Shown here: piece by piece, positions 28,286-36,652 of the stretch
Layout: every line of letters begins with the position of its first letter
Position numbering within the stretch: the first letter of the stretch is position 1
Source: an uncultured Lachnospiraceae bacterium
GTDB lineage: Bacteria; Bacillota; Clostridia; Lachnospirales; Lachnospiraceae
Assembly: GCA_902786365.1 (NCBI GenBank)
Contig: CADACD010000005.1
Coordinates: forward strand, 107,853 to 171,852
Direction: 5' to 3'
DNA: 64,000 nt
The notes under the pieces: model-generated
The model's database searches: none
Seen by the model: only the letters and a program-made list of their open reading frames with translations
What the model was told of the DNA's origin: nothing
Made by a program: the position numbers and the translations under genes

Positions 28286-29641
28286 CTATAAACTCTGCAT
28301 CCATTTTCTCTTTCTGAAAACCACAAATGAAATCACCAATCGGACAACTTCTTCAAGTGAAAGTATAAAGTATACATAGGCAATAGGCAGTTCAAAAACA
28401 AATGCGCTTAAACATCCCAATGGGACTCCAAATCCCCATGTACCGATGATATCGATTACCATAATGATTCTTGTCTTTCCGCCACTTCTAAGAATCCCGC
28501 CTCCTAAAATCATGTTAAGTACCTTTACCGGAGAAACAATAGCAAACACAAAAAGCAATTGCTCTGCCACTGCTTTCACTTCATCTGACACCTGATAGAT
28601 ATCGACATAAAACGGCTTTAGTATAATCAATAATATAGAAAGTACGATAGAACCGGCCAATCCATAAGCGACTAATCTTTTTGACTGCTGATATGCCTTA
28701 TCATAATCTTTACTGCCAAGCAGTTTTCCAATCAGTATACCTGCTGCCTGTGCCAATCCACTTAATGCACCTATCATCAATCCCTGAATGGGGTTAGTAA
28801 GCGTCATCGCCGCACAGTTATCCGTTCCAAGATGTCCATAGATTGCCGCATATACATTCTCACCCAGACTCCAAAGAAACTCAGTTATCAAAATTGGAAA
28901 TAAAATAAAAATATATTGTTTTCCACTCATTTTCTCTAGATGGACAGAAAAATGAAATTTCCTCTTTTTCAAGCGATAAATATAAAAGAATCCTGACAAA
29001 ATCAAGATGAAATTTATACATCCTGCAATAACAGTTGCAATTGCAGCACCCGTCACCTCCATTCTTGAAAAACCACATTTTCCGAAAATCAGCAGATAAT
29101 TCAGTCCTGTATTAAAAACAGCAGCAATGATTGTTGCCAGTAAAGGTATGCCTGCTTTTTCCATACATCTAAGCATAGTCGATATACAAGTTGTTCCTGC
29201 AATAGGAATGAAAGAGATGGCAACAATTCTTAAATAATTTGCTGCTACTCTTATCGTTTGTTCATCTGTGCTGTAAATTCTCATAATTTTATCAGGAACC
29301 AAAAAACATACCATTGAAAAGAATAAAGCAATTAAAGCAGCAATCAGTAAATTTAAGGCCAGACTTTTATCCGCCTCATCTCTCTGCCCGGAACCGATAT
29401 ACTGAGAAATCATAATTCCAGTAACAGCACCTACAGCAGCTACAACTACAGAAAATATCGACGAAAACTTTCCGGCAAGACCAATTGCTGCAATGTTGAT
29501 TCTTCCCAGCTGCCCTATCATAATCTGGTCAACAATACTAAATGATGACTGTAACATACACTGCAATGCCACTGGTATTGCAACAACACAGACTTCCTTT
29601 AAAAAATTATTTTCCGGTTTTGATTTTCTTAAATCGCTCAT
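28286..29641 (-). CDS. MATE-family multidrug/cation antiporter
   Basis: About 451 residues with roughly twelve membrane helices in two repeated halves, typical of the MATE (NorM/DinF-like) superfamily. The family start is seen as VAIPVALQCMLQSSFSIVDQ and QIMIGQLGRINIAAIGLAG; GSGQRDEADKSLALNLL and GALSGLAQAAGILIGKLLG are the matching conserved loops of each half. Such proteins export drugs or metabolites with Na+ or H+. The ATG at 29641 follows AGGTGG by five bases. It lies 168 bases from the LacI-type gene on the same strand, so it may be its target. Confidence 0.9.
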   Translation of the reverse strand: MSDLRKSKPENNFLKEVCVVAIPVALQCMLQSSFSIVDQIMIGQLGRINIAAIGLAGKFSSIFSVVVAAVGAVTGIMISQYIGSGQRDEADKSLALNLLIAALIALFFSMVCFLVPDKIMRIYSTDEQTIRVAANYLRIVAISFIPIAGTTCISTMLRCMEKAGIPLLATIIAAVFNTGLNYLLIFGKCGFSRMEVTGAAIATVIAGCINFILILSGFFYIYRLKKRKFHFSVHLEKMSGKQYIFILFPILITEFLWSLGENVYAAIYGHLGTDNCAAMTLTNPIQGLMIGALSGLAQAAGILIGKLLGSKDYDKAYQQSKRLVAYGLAGSIVLSILLIILKPFYVDIYQVSDEVKAVAEQLLFVFAIVSPVKVLNMILGGGILRSGGKTRIIMVIDIIGTWGFGVPLGCLSAFVFELPIAYVYFILSLEEVVRLVISFVVFRKRKWMQSL

Positions 29642-29809
29642 ACAAACCACCTTTTCTTGAAATACTCAATTAATGAAATGATGAATTTTCTTAATATCAA
29701 ATTGGAATTTGGTATCAAGATGATCTCACACTTTAATTTTTTATATTAAAAAATTATATTGAAAAAGTGTTGTATTCACAAGAGGTTAAACGCATAACCT
29801 ATTCCAAAA

Positions 29810-30940
29810 TTAATCAGCCTGTTTTGTACATTTTGCCGTACTTTCCCTTTCTATCAGTTCGACAGGAAGGATGATGCTTTTTTCAGTTTCTTTATGTTGT
29901 TTGAGCTTTTGAAGTATGGACAAGGCTTTTATTGCCCTTAGTTCACAATTCTGTCTTATGGATGTAAGGCTTGGCACAATCTGTCTGCATAATGGTGTAT
30001 CATCAAAACCGACAATTGATATATCCTGTGGAACTTTGATGCTGTTTTCCATCAGAAATTGCATTATATCTATGGCATAGTAATCAGACACTGCAAAAAT
30101 GGCAGTATATTCCTTGATTTTATCAAGCATTGTTTGGTAGAGAAGGTGTCTTTTTTCATACTGCATCGGAATCAGCATAAAATCTGCATTTGCTCCATTT
30201 TCACGAACCCCTGCCTCAAATCCCTCATATCGTTCTAAATCCATACATATCTGATTGTCAGAAATACAGAGTAAATTTTGATGACCGAGATTCGTCAGAA
30301 ATGTTCCTGCCTGATAACCACCATCATAATTGTCAATTACTATATTACATATTCTTGCTGGTTCTTTTTGTGAGTCTGTAATAACTTTCTTCCTTGTATT
30401 TTCCATAAACCCATCATAAATAACAAATGGAATACGCATAGATTCACGCAGTTTTTGATAATCCTGTTCGCAAAATCCAATCAAAACCATTCCTGTCATA
30501 TTCCACATAGATGAAAATGTTATAATTTCACGATACTCGGTTGTGGTCTTTATCATCATAAAATGTCCTGATTTTTCAATTTCAACAGATAAATGGTTGA
30601 GAGCTGATGAAATAAATGGGTCTTCTAACACATGCCCCTCGTATTTTTCATGATTATGAATCACGACCCCAATAATTCTTGAATCATTTCTGGCAAGCAG
30701 AATGCCCGCCATGCTTGGAATATATTCGCGTTCCTCTAAAAGCTGTTGGACTCTCTTTATGGTTTCATCCGAAATTTTCTTTGTCTTTCCATGAATCACA
30801 TTGGAAACTGTTGCAGTACTAAGACCAAGCTCATCAGCAATATCACAGATTCTAACACGCTTATTTTCTTTTATATATTTTTCACTGTTACGCATTTTAT
30901 TTTTGTCATTATCAATTTTATCTTTGTTATTATCATTCAT
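29810..30940 (-). CDS. LacI-family transcriptional regulator
   Basis: Sugar-responsive repressor type. An unusual polar leader of about 25 residues (Asn/Asp/Lys-rich) precedes the LacI helix-turn-helix (VRICDIADELGLSTATVSNV followed by IHGKTKKISDET). A periplasmic-binding-protein-like effector domain follows, with DISIVGFDDTPLCRQIVPSL near the C-terminus, the usual LacI block. The effector is unknown. The only nearby downstream gene is the MATE transporter; apbE is divergent upstream. A 7-bp inverted repeat in the upstream region could be an operator. Confidence 0.9.
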   Translation of the reverse strand: MNDNNKDKIDNDKNKMRNSEKYIKENKRVRICDIADELGLSTATVSNVIHGKTKKISDETIKRVQQLLEEREYIPSMAGILLARNDSRIIGVVIHNHEKYEGHVLEDPFISSALNHLSVEIEKSGHFMMIKTTTEYREIITFSSMWNMTGMVLIGFCEQDYQKLRESMRIPFVIYDGFMENTRKKVITDSQKEPARICNIVIDNYDGGYQAGTFLTNLGHQNLLCISDNQICMDLERYEGFEAGVRENGANADFMLIPMQYEKRHLLYQTMLDKIKEYTAIFAVSDYYAIDIMQFLMENSIKVPQDISIVGFDDTPLCRQIVPSLTSIRQNCELRAIKALSILQKLKQHKETEKSIILPVELIERESTAKCTKQAD

Positions 30941-31031
30941 GGATTACCTTACCTTCGATTATTATTTTTTATGCACTGATTTCATACGCTACTATCTTCT
31001 TATGTATAAGCATAGCAAATCTGCCTATTTC

Positions 31032-31049
31032 ATTTACATAAATGTAAAT
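31032..31049. promoter_or_regulatory. Candidate operator palindrome upstream of the LacI-type gene
   Basis: ATTTACA-TAAA-TGTAAAT, two 7-bp arms with a 4-base spacer, in the 292-base divergent region between the regulator and apbE. It could be an autoregulatory operator. It lacks the central CG of classical LacI-family operators, so the call is weak. Apart from this and the apbE promoter candidate I see nothing else in the region. Confidence 0.3.
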
Positions 31050-31122
31050 AGTAGTTTGACTGTAACTTTCACTTCACTTTTCATAAGATTTATTTTATCA
31101 TAGAGGTATGCCTAATTCAACA

Positions 31123-31152
31123 TTGAATAGATGGCAAAATGATATGTATAAG
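31123..31152 (+). promoter_or_regulatory. Possible apbE promoter
   Basis: TTGAAT (31123-31128), 18 bases, TATAAG (31147-31152), located about 80 bases before the apbE start. Imperfect hexamers, so only a candidate. Confidence 0.4.
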
Positions 31153-31232
31153 ACGACAAAAAAGCCATTGCTATGACATTATCAAGAATACGTAAAAATT
31201 AAGAAACATTTGATGAATGAAGGATATATAAG

Positions 31233-32357
31233 ATGGATAGTAGAAAAAAGAGCAAAATAAAAAGAATTAAAAAAGGAATAAATAAAAAAGAGATAACTAA
31301 AAAAATGAATATTATTTTAAAAAAACAAAATAAAAAATACTTTAGATTGAAAGCATTGTGCCTGTTTTTCATTCTTTCTTCTACTCTGTTTTCCGGCTGT
31401 GCAGGGAAAAATGCAATTGCCAAAAAACGGACGGGAATTTATTTTGATACGGTAATCACAATCACTTTGTATGGGAATGATGAAAAATATTTTGACAAAT
31501 GTTTTGAATTATGTGACCAATACGAAAAAATGTTTAGCACTACCGTTTCTGAAAGTGAAATTGCATGTATTAATCAAAATTCAAAAAATGGAATATATAC
31601 CACTGTTTCCGATGAGACAATTGAGCTTTTGAAGCTTGGACTAAAGTATTCAGAACTGTCTGACGGCAGATTTGATATTACCATCGGCAGGCTGACATCA
31701 TTATGGAATTTTAGCGGGCAGTCGCCAGAAAACTGTATTCCATCATCTAAAGAACTATCAGAGAGCATCAAAGATATAGGATATGACCAAATTAACATTA
31801 CCGGAAATAAAGTTTTGATTACTAATCCTAATGTATCAATTGATCTTGGAGGAATTGCAAAAGGATTGATAGCAGATAAATTAAAAGAATATCTGACTGC
31901 ACATAATGTAAAAAAGGGAATTATCAATCTTGGAGGAAATGTGCTTTTAATCGGTTCCAAACCGGATGGTTCAAATTTTAATATCGGAATCCAAAAACCT
32001 TTTGCAACTGATGGCAAGATGATTGCGATTGTCAATACAAGTGATAAATCAATTGTGACATCAGGTGTGTATGAAAGATATTTTTATCAGGATGATATAC
32101 TTTATCATCATATTTTGGACGTCAGTACGGGATATCCCGTCTCAAATGATCTGCTTTCTGTAACTGTTATTTCAGACAATTCGGTGGATGGAGACGGACT
32201 TAGTACAACCGCTTTTATACTTGGACTTGATGATGGGATGGAGATGATAGAGTCTATTGGGAATGTAGAGGCAGTTTTTGTTGATAAGAATAATCAGATT
32301 TTTCTTACTTCCGGGCTTGGGATGAGTGATAATGTGATTTATATCGATAAGAACTAA
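31233..32357 (+). CDS. apbE: FAD:protein FMN transferase ApbE (lipoprotein)
   Basis: Attaches FMN covalently to threonine of target proteins through a phosphoester, using FAD. A very long basic N-region (about 40 residues, nearly half Lys/Arg) leads to a hydrophobic core and a lipobox-like LFSGC, so the mature protein is probably anchored outside the membrane. Family motifs are the FDTVITITLYG start, LTSLWNFSGQ, SIDLGGIAKGLIADKL and INLGGNVLLIG, plus the C-terminal HHILDVSTGYPVSN. GAAGGA lies upstream of the ATG. It faces the rnf operon; RnfD and RnfG are the known type of substrate. Confidence 0.94.
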   Translation: MDSRKKSKIKRIKKGINKKEITKKMNIILKKQNKKYFRLKALCLFFILSSTLFSGCAGKNAIAKKRTGIYFDTVITITLYGNDEKYFDKCFELCDQYEKMFSTTVSESEIACINQNSKNGIYTTVSDETIELLKLGLKYSELSDGRFDITIGRLTSLWNFSGQSPENCIPSSKELSESIKDIGYDQINITGNKVLITNPNVSIDLGGIAKGLIADKLKEYLTAHNVKKGIINLGGNVLLIGSKPDGSNFNIGIQKPFATDGKMIAIVNTSDKSIVTSGVYERYFYQDDILYHHILDVSTGYPVSNDLLSVTVISDNSVDGDGLSTTAFILGLDDGMEMIESIGNVEAVFVDKNNQIFLTSGLGMSDNVIYIDKN

Positions 32358-32419
32358 TGAGGTGTAATAGTTTTTACAAATGGTTCTTTGAACTCAATAG
32401 TTGCCAACTTATGACAAGA

Positions 32420-32454
32420 AAAACGATATGTTATGGCTAGTAACATACCGTTTT
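32420..32454 (-). terminator. Bidirectional hairpin between apbE and the rnf operon
   Basis: Two 14-base arms (32420-32433 and 32441-32454) with a 7-base loop. In minus-strand RNA all 14 pairs form, with one G-U, followed by TTTTTCTTG. In plus-strand RNA one A-C mismatch appears. It fits best as the rnf operon terminator about 180 bases beyond rnfB, and may also stop apbE transcription. Confidence 0.6.
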
Positions 32455-32632
32455 ATGAAACAAACAAAGTGTGTGGAAAATGAAAATATATAAATTTTAA
32501 TTTCTATGTTATAATCTTAAACAATAAAATTGAATAAACCATGTGAAAATTATTAATCTTTGGCTAATAGTTTTTGAACAATTTATGAATGCTGAAATGT
32601 ATATATTATGAACGGGATATGATAAGAATCCT

Positions 32633-33421
32633 TTATAAAATAACCTTAACCGGACATTTTTCTTTACATTTGCCACAATTTATACATTTTTCATAATTGA
32701 TATGTGCAATATTATTCTCAACCTCAATCGCATCAAATTCACACACGCGTGCACACATTTTGCAGCCAATACAACCTGCCTGGCAAACTGCTTTGACATC
32801 TTTTCCAAAATCATTTGAGTTACATGCCACAAAATGTTTATTGTCATATGGAACAAGTTCAATCAGTTTCTTCGGACATTCCTTTACACATTTTCCACAC
32901 GCAACACATTTTTCCCTGTCAACTACAGCGATTCCATTTTCCACACGTATCGCATCGAACTCACATACATTGACACATGAGCCAAAACCAAGGCATCCGT
33001 AAGTACACGATTTCTGTCCGCCACCTGTTGATAATGCGGCCTGGCTACAATCCGGTGTTCCGATATAATTGAATCTGTCACCAGCTTTATCGCATGTTCC
33101 GCTACACTTCACAAATGCCACATTTTTGACAACATCTACTTCAGTTCCCATGATTTTGGCAATTTTATTTGCAACAGCTGCACCACCGACAGGACATGCA
33201 TTCGGTGCTGCCTCACCGTTTGCGATTGCTTTTGCAAGACCATCACATCCGGCATATCCGCATCCACCGCAGTTGTTCCCCGGAAGACACTCACGTACGG
33301 ATATTTCTTTTTCGTCTACTTCCACTTCGAATGCCTTTCCGGCAAATCCGAGTAAAAGTCCTATGATTAAACCTGTACCCCCTACAAGAGCTGTGGCGAT
33401 AATGATTCCAGTCATACTCAT
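32633..33421 (-). CDS. rnfB: Rnf complex iron-sulfur subunit RnfB
   Basis: Entry point for ferredoxin electrons in the Rnf complex (ferredoxin:NAD+ oxidoreductase coupled to ion pumping). One N-terminal membrane helix (TGIIIATALVGGTGLIIGLL) is followed by the four-Cys cluster motif CLPGNNCGGCGYAGCD and then a series of [4Fe-4S] motifs including CVACGKCVKECPK and CINCGKCKEKCPV at the C-terminus. 262 residues. AAAGGA sits eight bases before the ATG. It is the last gene of rnfCDGEAB, the usual clostridial order, with a 176-base gap after rnfA. Confidence 0.96.
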   Translation of the reverse strand: MSMTGIIIATALVGGTGLIIGLLLGFAGKAFEVEVDEKEISVRECLPGNNCGGCGYAGCDGLAKAIANGEAAPNACPVGGAAVANKIAKIMGTEVDVVKNVAFVKCSGTCDKAGDRFNYIGTPDCSQAALSTGGGQKSCTYGCLGFGSCVNVCEFDAIRVENGIAVVDREKCVACGKCVKECPKKLIELVPYDNKHFVACNSNDFGKDVKAVCQAGCIGCKMCARVCEFDAIEVENNIAHINYEKCINCGKCKEKCPVKVIL

Positions 33422-33597
33422 ATCTGATTTCCTTTCCTTCTAAATAAGCTATTATACAATAAAAATATATTCTGTTTTCTACAAATATAATTTTTGATTG
33501 TTTTTATAATAACAAGTAATCGGTTACAAATAACACATTTATCTGAATTTCGAATTTTGCAGTGACAGTTCCGGTAATGTCCGTGAACAACAGCAAT

Positions 33598-34173
33598 TTA
33601 TAGAAGTCCCGAAAATCCTGAAAATGCGATTGCCATCAATCCGGCAGTGACAAGGACAATAGGCGTTCCTTTTAGTGCAGGAGAAATATCATTGTATTCA
33701 TTCCGCTCCCTGATTCCTGCCATAATCACTATTGAAATCGTAAAACCAATGGCAGTTCCAAGACCATTTACAACACTTTCAAGTATACCGTAACTATTTT
33801 GTACATTTAATAATGCCACACCCAATACGGCACAGTTTGTTGTGATAAGAGGAAGATACACACCAAGTGCTTCATATAATGAAGGACTCATTTTTTTTAA
33901 AACCATCTCAACAAACTGTACTAAAGCTGCGATGACAAGAATAAATACAATTGTATTTAAATATGTCATTTCAGTAGGTACTAAAATAAATTTATAAATG
34001 ATACTGGTAAGCAGTGATGAGATGGTGATAACGAATATAACAGCCATTCCCATTCCGGCAGCAGTCTTGACTTTTTTTGAAACACCGAGAAAAGGACACA
34101 GTCCCAAAAACTGACTTAAGACAACATTGTTGACCAAAGCAGCACCTATTGCGATTAAAATTAATTCTTTCAT
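33598..34173 (-). CDS. rnfA: Rnf complex membrane subunit RnfA
   Basis: Integral membrane subunit with six helices, 191 residues, homologous to RnfE and NqrE. The start is MKELILIAIGAALVNNVVLS, followed by the signature QFLGLCPFLGVSK; the second conserved Cys motif is LITTNCAVLGVALL. These cysteines hold the membrane-buried [2Fe-2S] cluster together with RnfE. The ATG at 34173 follows the rnfE stop by one base, with GGAGGAGG just upstream inside the end of rnfE, so translation is coupled. Confidence 0.96.
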   Translation of the reverse strand: MKELILIAIGAALVNNVVLSQFLGLCPFLGVSKKVKTAAGMGMAVIFVITISSLLTSIIYKFILVPTEMTYLNTIVFILVIAALVQFVEMVLKKMSPSLYEALGVYLPLITTNCAVLGVALLNVQNSYGILESVVNGLGTAIGFTISIVIMAGIRERNEYNDISPALKGTPIVLVTAGLMAIAFSGFSGLL

Positions 34174-34174
34174 G

Positions 34175-34930
34175 CTATGCCTCCTCCTTGTTATCTTTAT
34201 TAGTATTTTTATCAGTACTGTCATCAGTATTTTTTACGGAAATCTGCTTAGTACTTTCGTCAAAATTCTTTCCTCTTTCCTCACATTGGTTCCTGCAGGC
34301 TGAACAGTCTGCTACACATTTTAATTCTTTTGGCTCCTTACCTTTTGAAAGCCTGATTGTATTCTGAACAGCAACCAAAACAGCAAGCACGAAAAATGCT
34401 CCCGGAGCAAGGCCTATAATCTTGATACAATATTCATCAGGTATAATTCTGTGAGATAAAACAGTTCCTGAACCTACCAGCTCCCTGAAAAATCCAAGAC
34501 AGGATAGACCGAATGTAAATCCAAGTCCCATGCCGATTCCATCAAATATAGATGGCAAAACAGGATTCTTAGATGCATACGCTTCTGCTCTTCCTAAAAT
34601 AATACAGTTAACCACTATCAGCGGAATATAAATTCCAAGTGATGCATTGAGTGAAGGCAGATATGCCTCTAACATGAACTGTACAATTGTAACAAAACTT
34701 GCCACAATCACAATAAATGCCGGCATACGTACTTTATCAGGAATCACCTTTCTAAGTAATGAAATAATGGCGTTTGAGGCTGTAAGTACAACCATCGTTG
34801 TCATACCCATTCCAAAACCATTTTGCAATGATGATGTTACAGCAAGAGTCGGACACATACCAAGCATCATGACAAATGTTGGATTCTCCTTAATAAGACC
34901 GTTATAGAGACGTTCAGTACATTTATTCAT
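34175..34930 (-). CDS. rnfE: Rnf complex membrane subunit RnfE with Cys-containing tail
   Basis: Partner of RnfA, 251 residues, six membrane helices. Conserved segments are NPTFVMMLGMCPTLAVTS and IPLIVVNCIILGRAEAYAS, whose cysteines share the intramembrane [2Fe-2S] site. After the last helix there is a soluble tail of about 55 residues that contains four Cys in CVADCSACRNQC and then an Asp/Lys/Thr-rich stretch. The ATG at 34930 has GGAG upstream and overlaps the end of rnfG by eight bases. The tail could bind metal; this is inference. Confidence 0.95.
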   Translation of the reverse strand: MNKCTERLYNGLIKENPTFVMMLGMCPTLAVTSSLQNGFGMGMTTMVVLTASNAIISLLRKVIPDKVRMPAFIVIVASFVTIVQFMLEAYLPSLNASLGIYIPLIVVNCIILGRAEAYASKNPVLPSIFDGIGMGLGFTFGLSCLGFFRELVGSGTVLSHRIIPDEYCIKIIGLAPGAFFVLAVLVAVQNTIRLSKGKEPKELKCVADCSACRNQCEERGKNFDESTKQISVKNTDDSTDKNTNKDNKEEA

Positions 34931-35660
34931 CCGATTCTCCTCCTTTCTTCTCACCAGCATTGTCGTTTTCTTCTGTTTCTGAATCATTGATATTATTTGA
35001 TTTTATGTTATCCGTAGATTTATCCTCATTTTTTTCATCATTTGAATTTGCTTCATCTTTTGAACTGATGTACTGAAACGCTAATATGCCTGTATTAACA
35101 CCATTTGTCACAGCATTCGTTGTAACCGTTGCACCACTGATGGCATCAATCTGATTGTCAGCGTTTTTTTCTGATTTCACATATTCTATCATTTCAGCTT
35201 TCATACCGGCAAATTGATTTTTAAATTTTGCCTCATCCGCTTTCATACCTACACCTGCTGTCTCTGCAAGTGTCAGAAATGAGATCCCATTGATAGTCCC
35301 ATCATTTTGTATTCCAAGCGTAAATTTGATTTCACCGCCATAGCCTTCTTTGTCTGTCACAGTGATGACATACCCGAGAGTTTCACCGGACTCATTATTA
35401 GCAGATACGATTTCATTAATATATGCTACTGTCTTTTTATATCCGTTTTCTTCAAGGAACTTGGAAAGGCCGTCTTTATCATACTGTATTTCTTCAAATT
35501 TTGAGGCATCCCTAAATACTTTAGCATATGCTTCATTCTTTGATTTTTCTTCCTGTTTTTTTCTTGGTTCTTTTGTTATCTCATATACAGTACCAAGCAG
35601 AACACCGGCAATTAATGTGATGATACACAATTTAACAGAATTAAGAATGATTTCTTTCAT
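34923..35660 (-). CDS. rnfG: Rnf complex flavoprotein subunit RnfG
   Basis: Carries a covalent FMN on the outer face of the membrane. One N-terminal helix (VKLCIITLIAGVLLGTVYEI) is followed by an FMN-binding domain with the flavinylation motif SGATVTTNAV, whose Thr receives FMN from ApbE. The C-terminal about 45 residues are low-complexity and acidic (Asn, Asp, Glu, Ser, Lys), which is unusual for the family. 245 residues from the ATG at 35660, with GGAGG upstream. The start overlaps rnfD by 20 bases and the end overlaps rnfE by eight. Confidence 0.96.
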   Translation of the reverse strand: MKEIILNSVKLCIITLIAGVLLGTVYEITKEPRKKQEEKSKNEAYAKVFRDASKFEEIQYDKDGLSKFLEENGYKKTVAYINEIVSANNESGETLGYVITVTDKEGYGGEIKFTLGIQNDGTINGISFLTLAETAGVGMKADEAKFKNQFAGMKAEMIEYVKSEKNADNQIDAISGATVTTNAVTNGVNTGILAFQYISSKDEANSNDEKNEDKSTDNIKSNNINDSETEENDNAGEKKGGESDE

Positions 35661-36600
35661 GATTTGCCTCCTTTCCGAAGGACTTTGGAATTGTAATCTT
35701 TTCAATTAACGGAACTAAAAGATTACAGAAAACGATTGCATAGGAAACACCTTCAGGTGCAGCAGTTGATGTTGCAAGCATTCTAAAACAGCCTGTGAGC
35801 AGTCCTAGGCAGATTCCAAAAACAATCTTTCCATTTGGCGTAATAGGCGATGTCACATAGTCAGTTGCCATAAACCATGCTCCAAGCATTAGTCCGCCTC
35901 CGCAAAGCTGTCCTGCAACAAATTCAAAATCAACACCGCCATTTGCTGCCGAATAGATAATGGCAAAAACGATAAATGTTCCAATATAAAATACCGGAAT
36001 TCTAAAATCAATCATTTTCTTTATCAAAAGATACAGTCCACCTATCAATATGGCAATTGTGGAAGTCTCACCTATAGTTCCGGCTGTTGTACCTATAAAC
36101 ATTCTCAACACATCATAACTTCCACCGTTTTTGATATTATATAATGGTGTTGCTGTTGTCATACCATCTAATGTGAATTTTGTCATCTGACCTGTAAAGG
36201 ACAATAACAGAAAACATCTTGCACCCAGTGCCGGATTCATAAAGTTCTGTCCAAGCCCTCCAAATATCATTTTGACTACAATAATAGCAAAAACAGCTCC
36301 GAGCACTGCAATCCATACGGGAATATCCGGCGGAAGATTTAATGCCAGTAAAAGTCCTGTGACTGCCGAGCTTAAATCACCTATCGTTAGTTTCTTTTTC
36401 ATAATCAAATCATACACTGCCTCTGATGCGATTGAAGATGCAACGGTTACTAGTATGACAAGTAGTGCACGTGTTCCAAAATTGTACACACCGAATATCG
36501 TTGCAGGAATAAGTGCTATCAATACATCAAGCATGATTTTCGAAGTCGTCTGATTGTCCCTGACATGAGGGTTTGACGATACATTTAACAATTCATTCAA
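35641..36600 (-). CDS. rnfD: Rnf complex membrane flavoprotein subunit RnfD
   Basis: Polytopic subunit homologous to NqrB, 319 residues. It begins NELLNVSSNPHVRDN, contains GGLGQNFMNPALGARCFLL, and has the FMN attachment region DGMTTATPLY, where the Thr before the Pro is the likely ApbE target. DYVTSPITPNGKIVFGI is the conserved C-terminal block. The start appears to be TTG at 36600 with AAGGA about ten bases upstream; no in-frame ATG fits the conserved N-terminus. It overlaps rnfG by 20 bases. Confidence 0.95.
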   Translation of the reverse strand: MNELLNVSSNPHVRDNQTTSKIMLDVLIALIPATIFGVYNFGTRALLVILVTVASSIASEAVYDLIMKKKLTIGDLSSAVTGLLLALNLPPDIPVWIAVLGAVFAIIVVKMIFGGLGQNFMNPALGARCFLLLSFTGQMTKFTLDGMTTATPLYNIKNGGSYDVLRMFIGTTAGTIGETSTIAILIGGLYLLIKKMIDFRIPVFYIGTFIVFAIIYSAANGGVDFEFVAGQLCGGGLMLGAWFMATDYVTSPITPNGKIVFGICLGLLTGCFRMLATSTAAPEGVSYAIVFCNLLVPLIEKITIPKSFGKEANHERNHS

Positions 36601-36652
36601 AATATAGCATTCCTTTCTCTGTGAAATTATTAATAGTTCTGTTTTGCCATCA

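Noticed and set aside
30801-31103. 100-residue plus-strand open frame overlapping the LacI-type gene start
   Set aside because: It is antisense to the helix-turn-helix coding region and has no ribosome binding site; hydrophobicity comes from the reverse of Lys/Asn codons.
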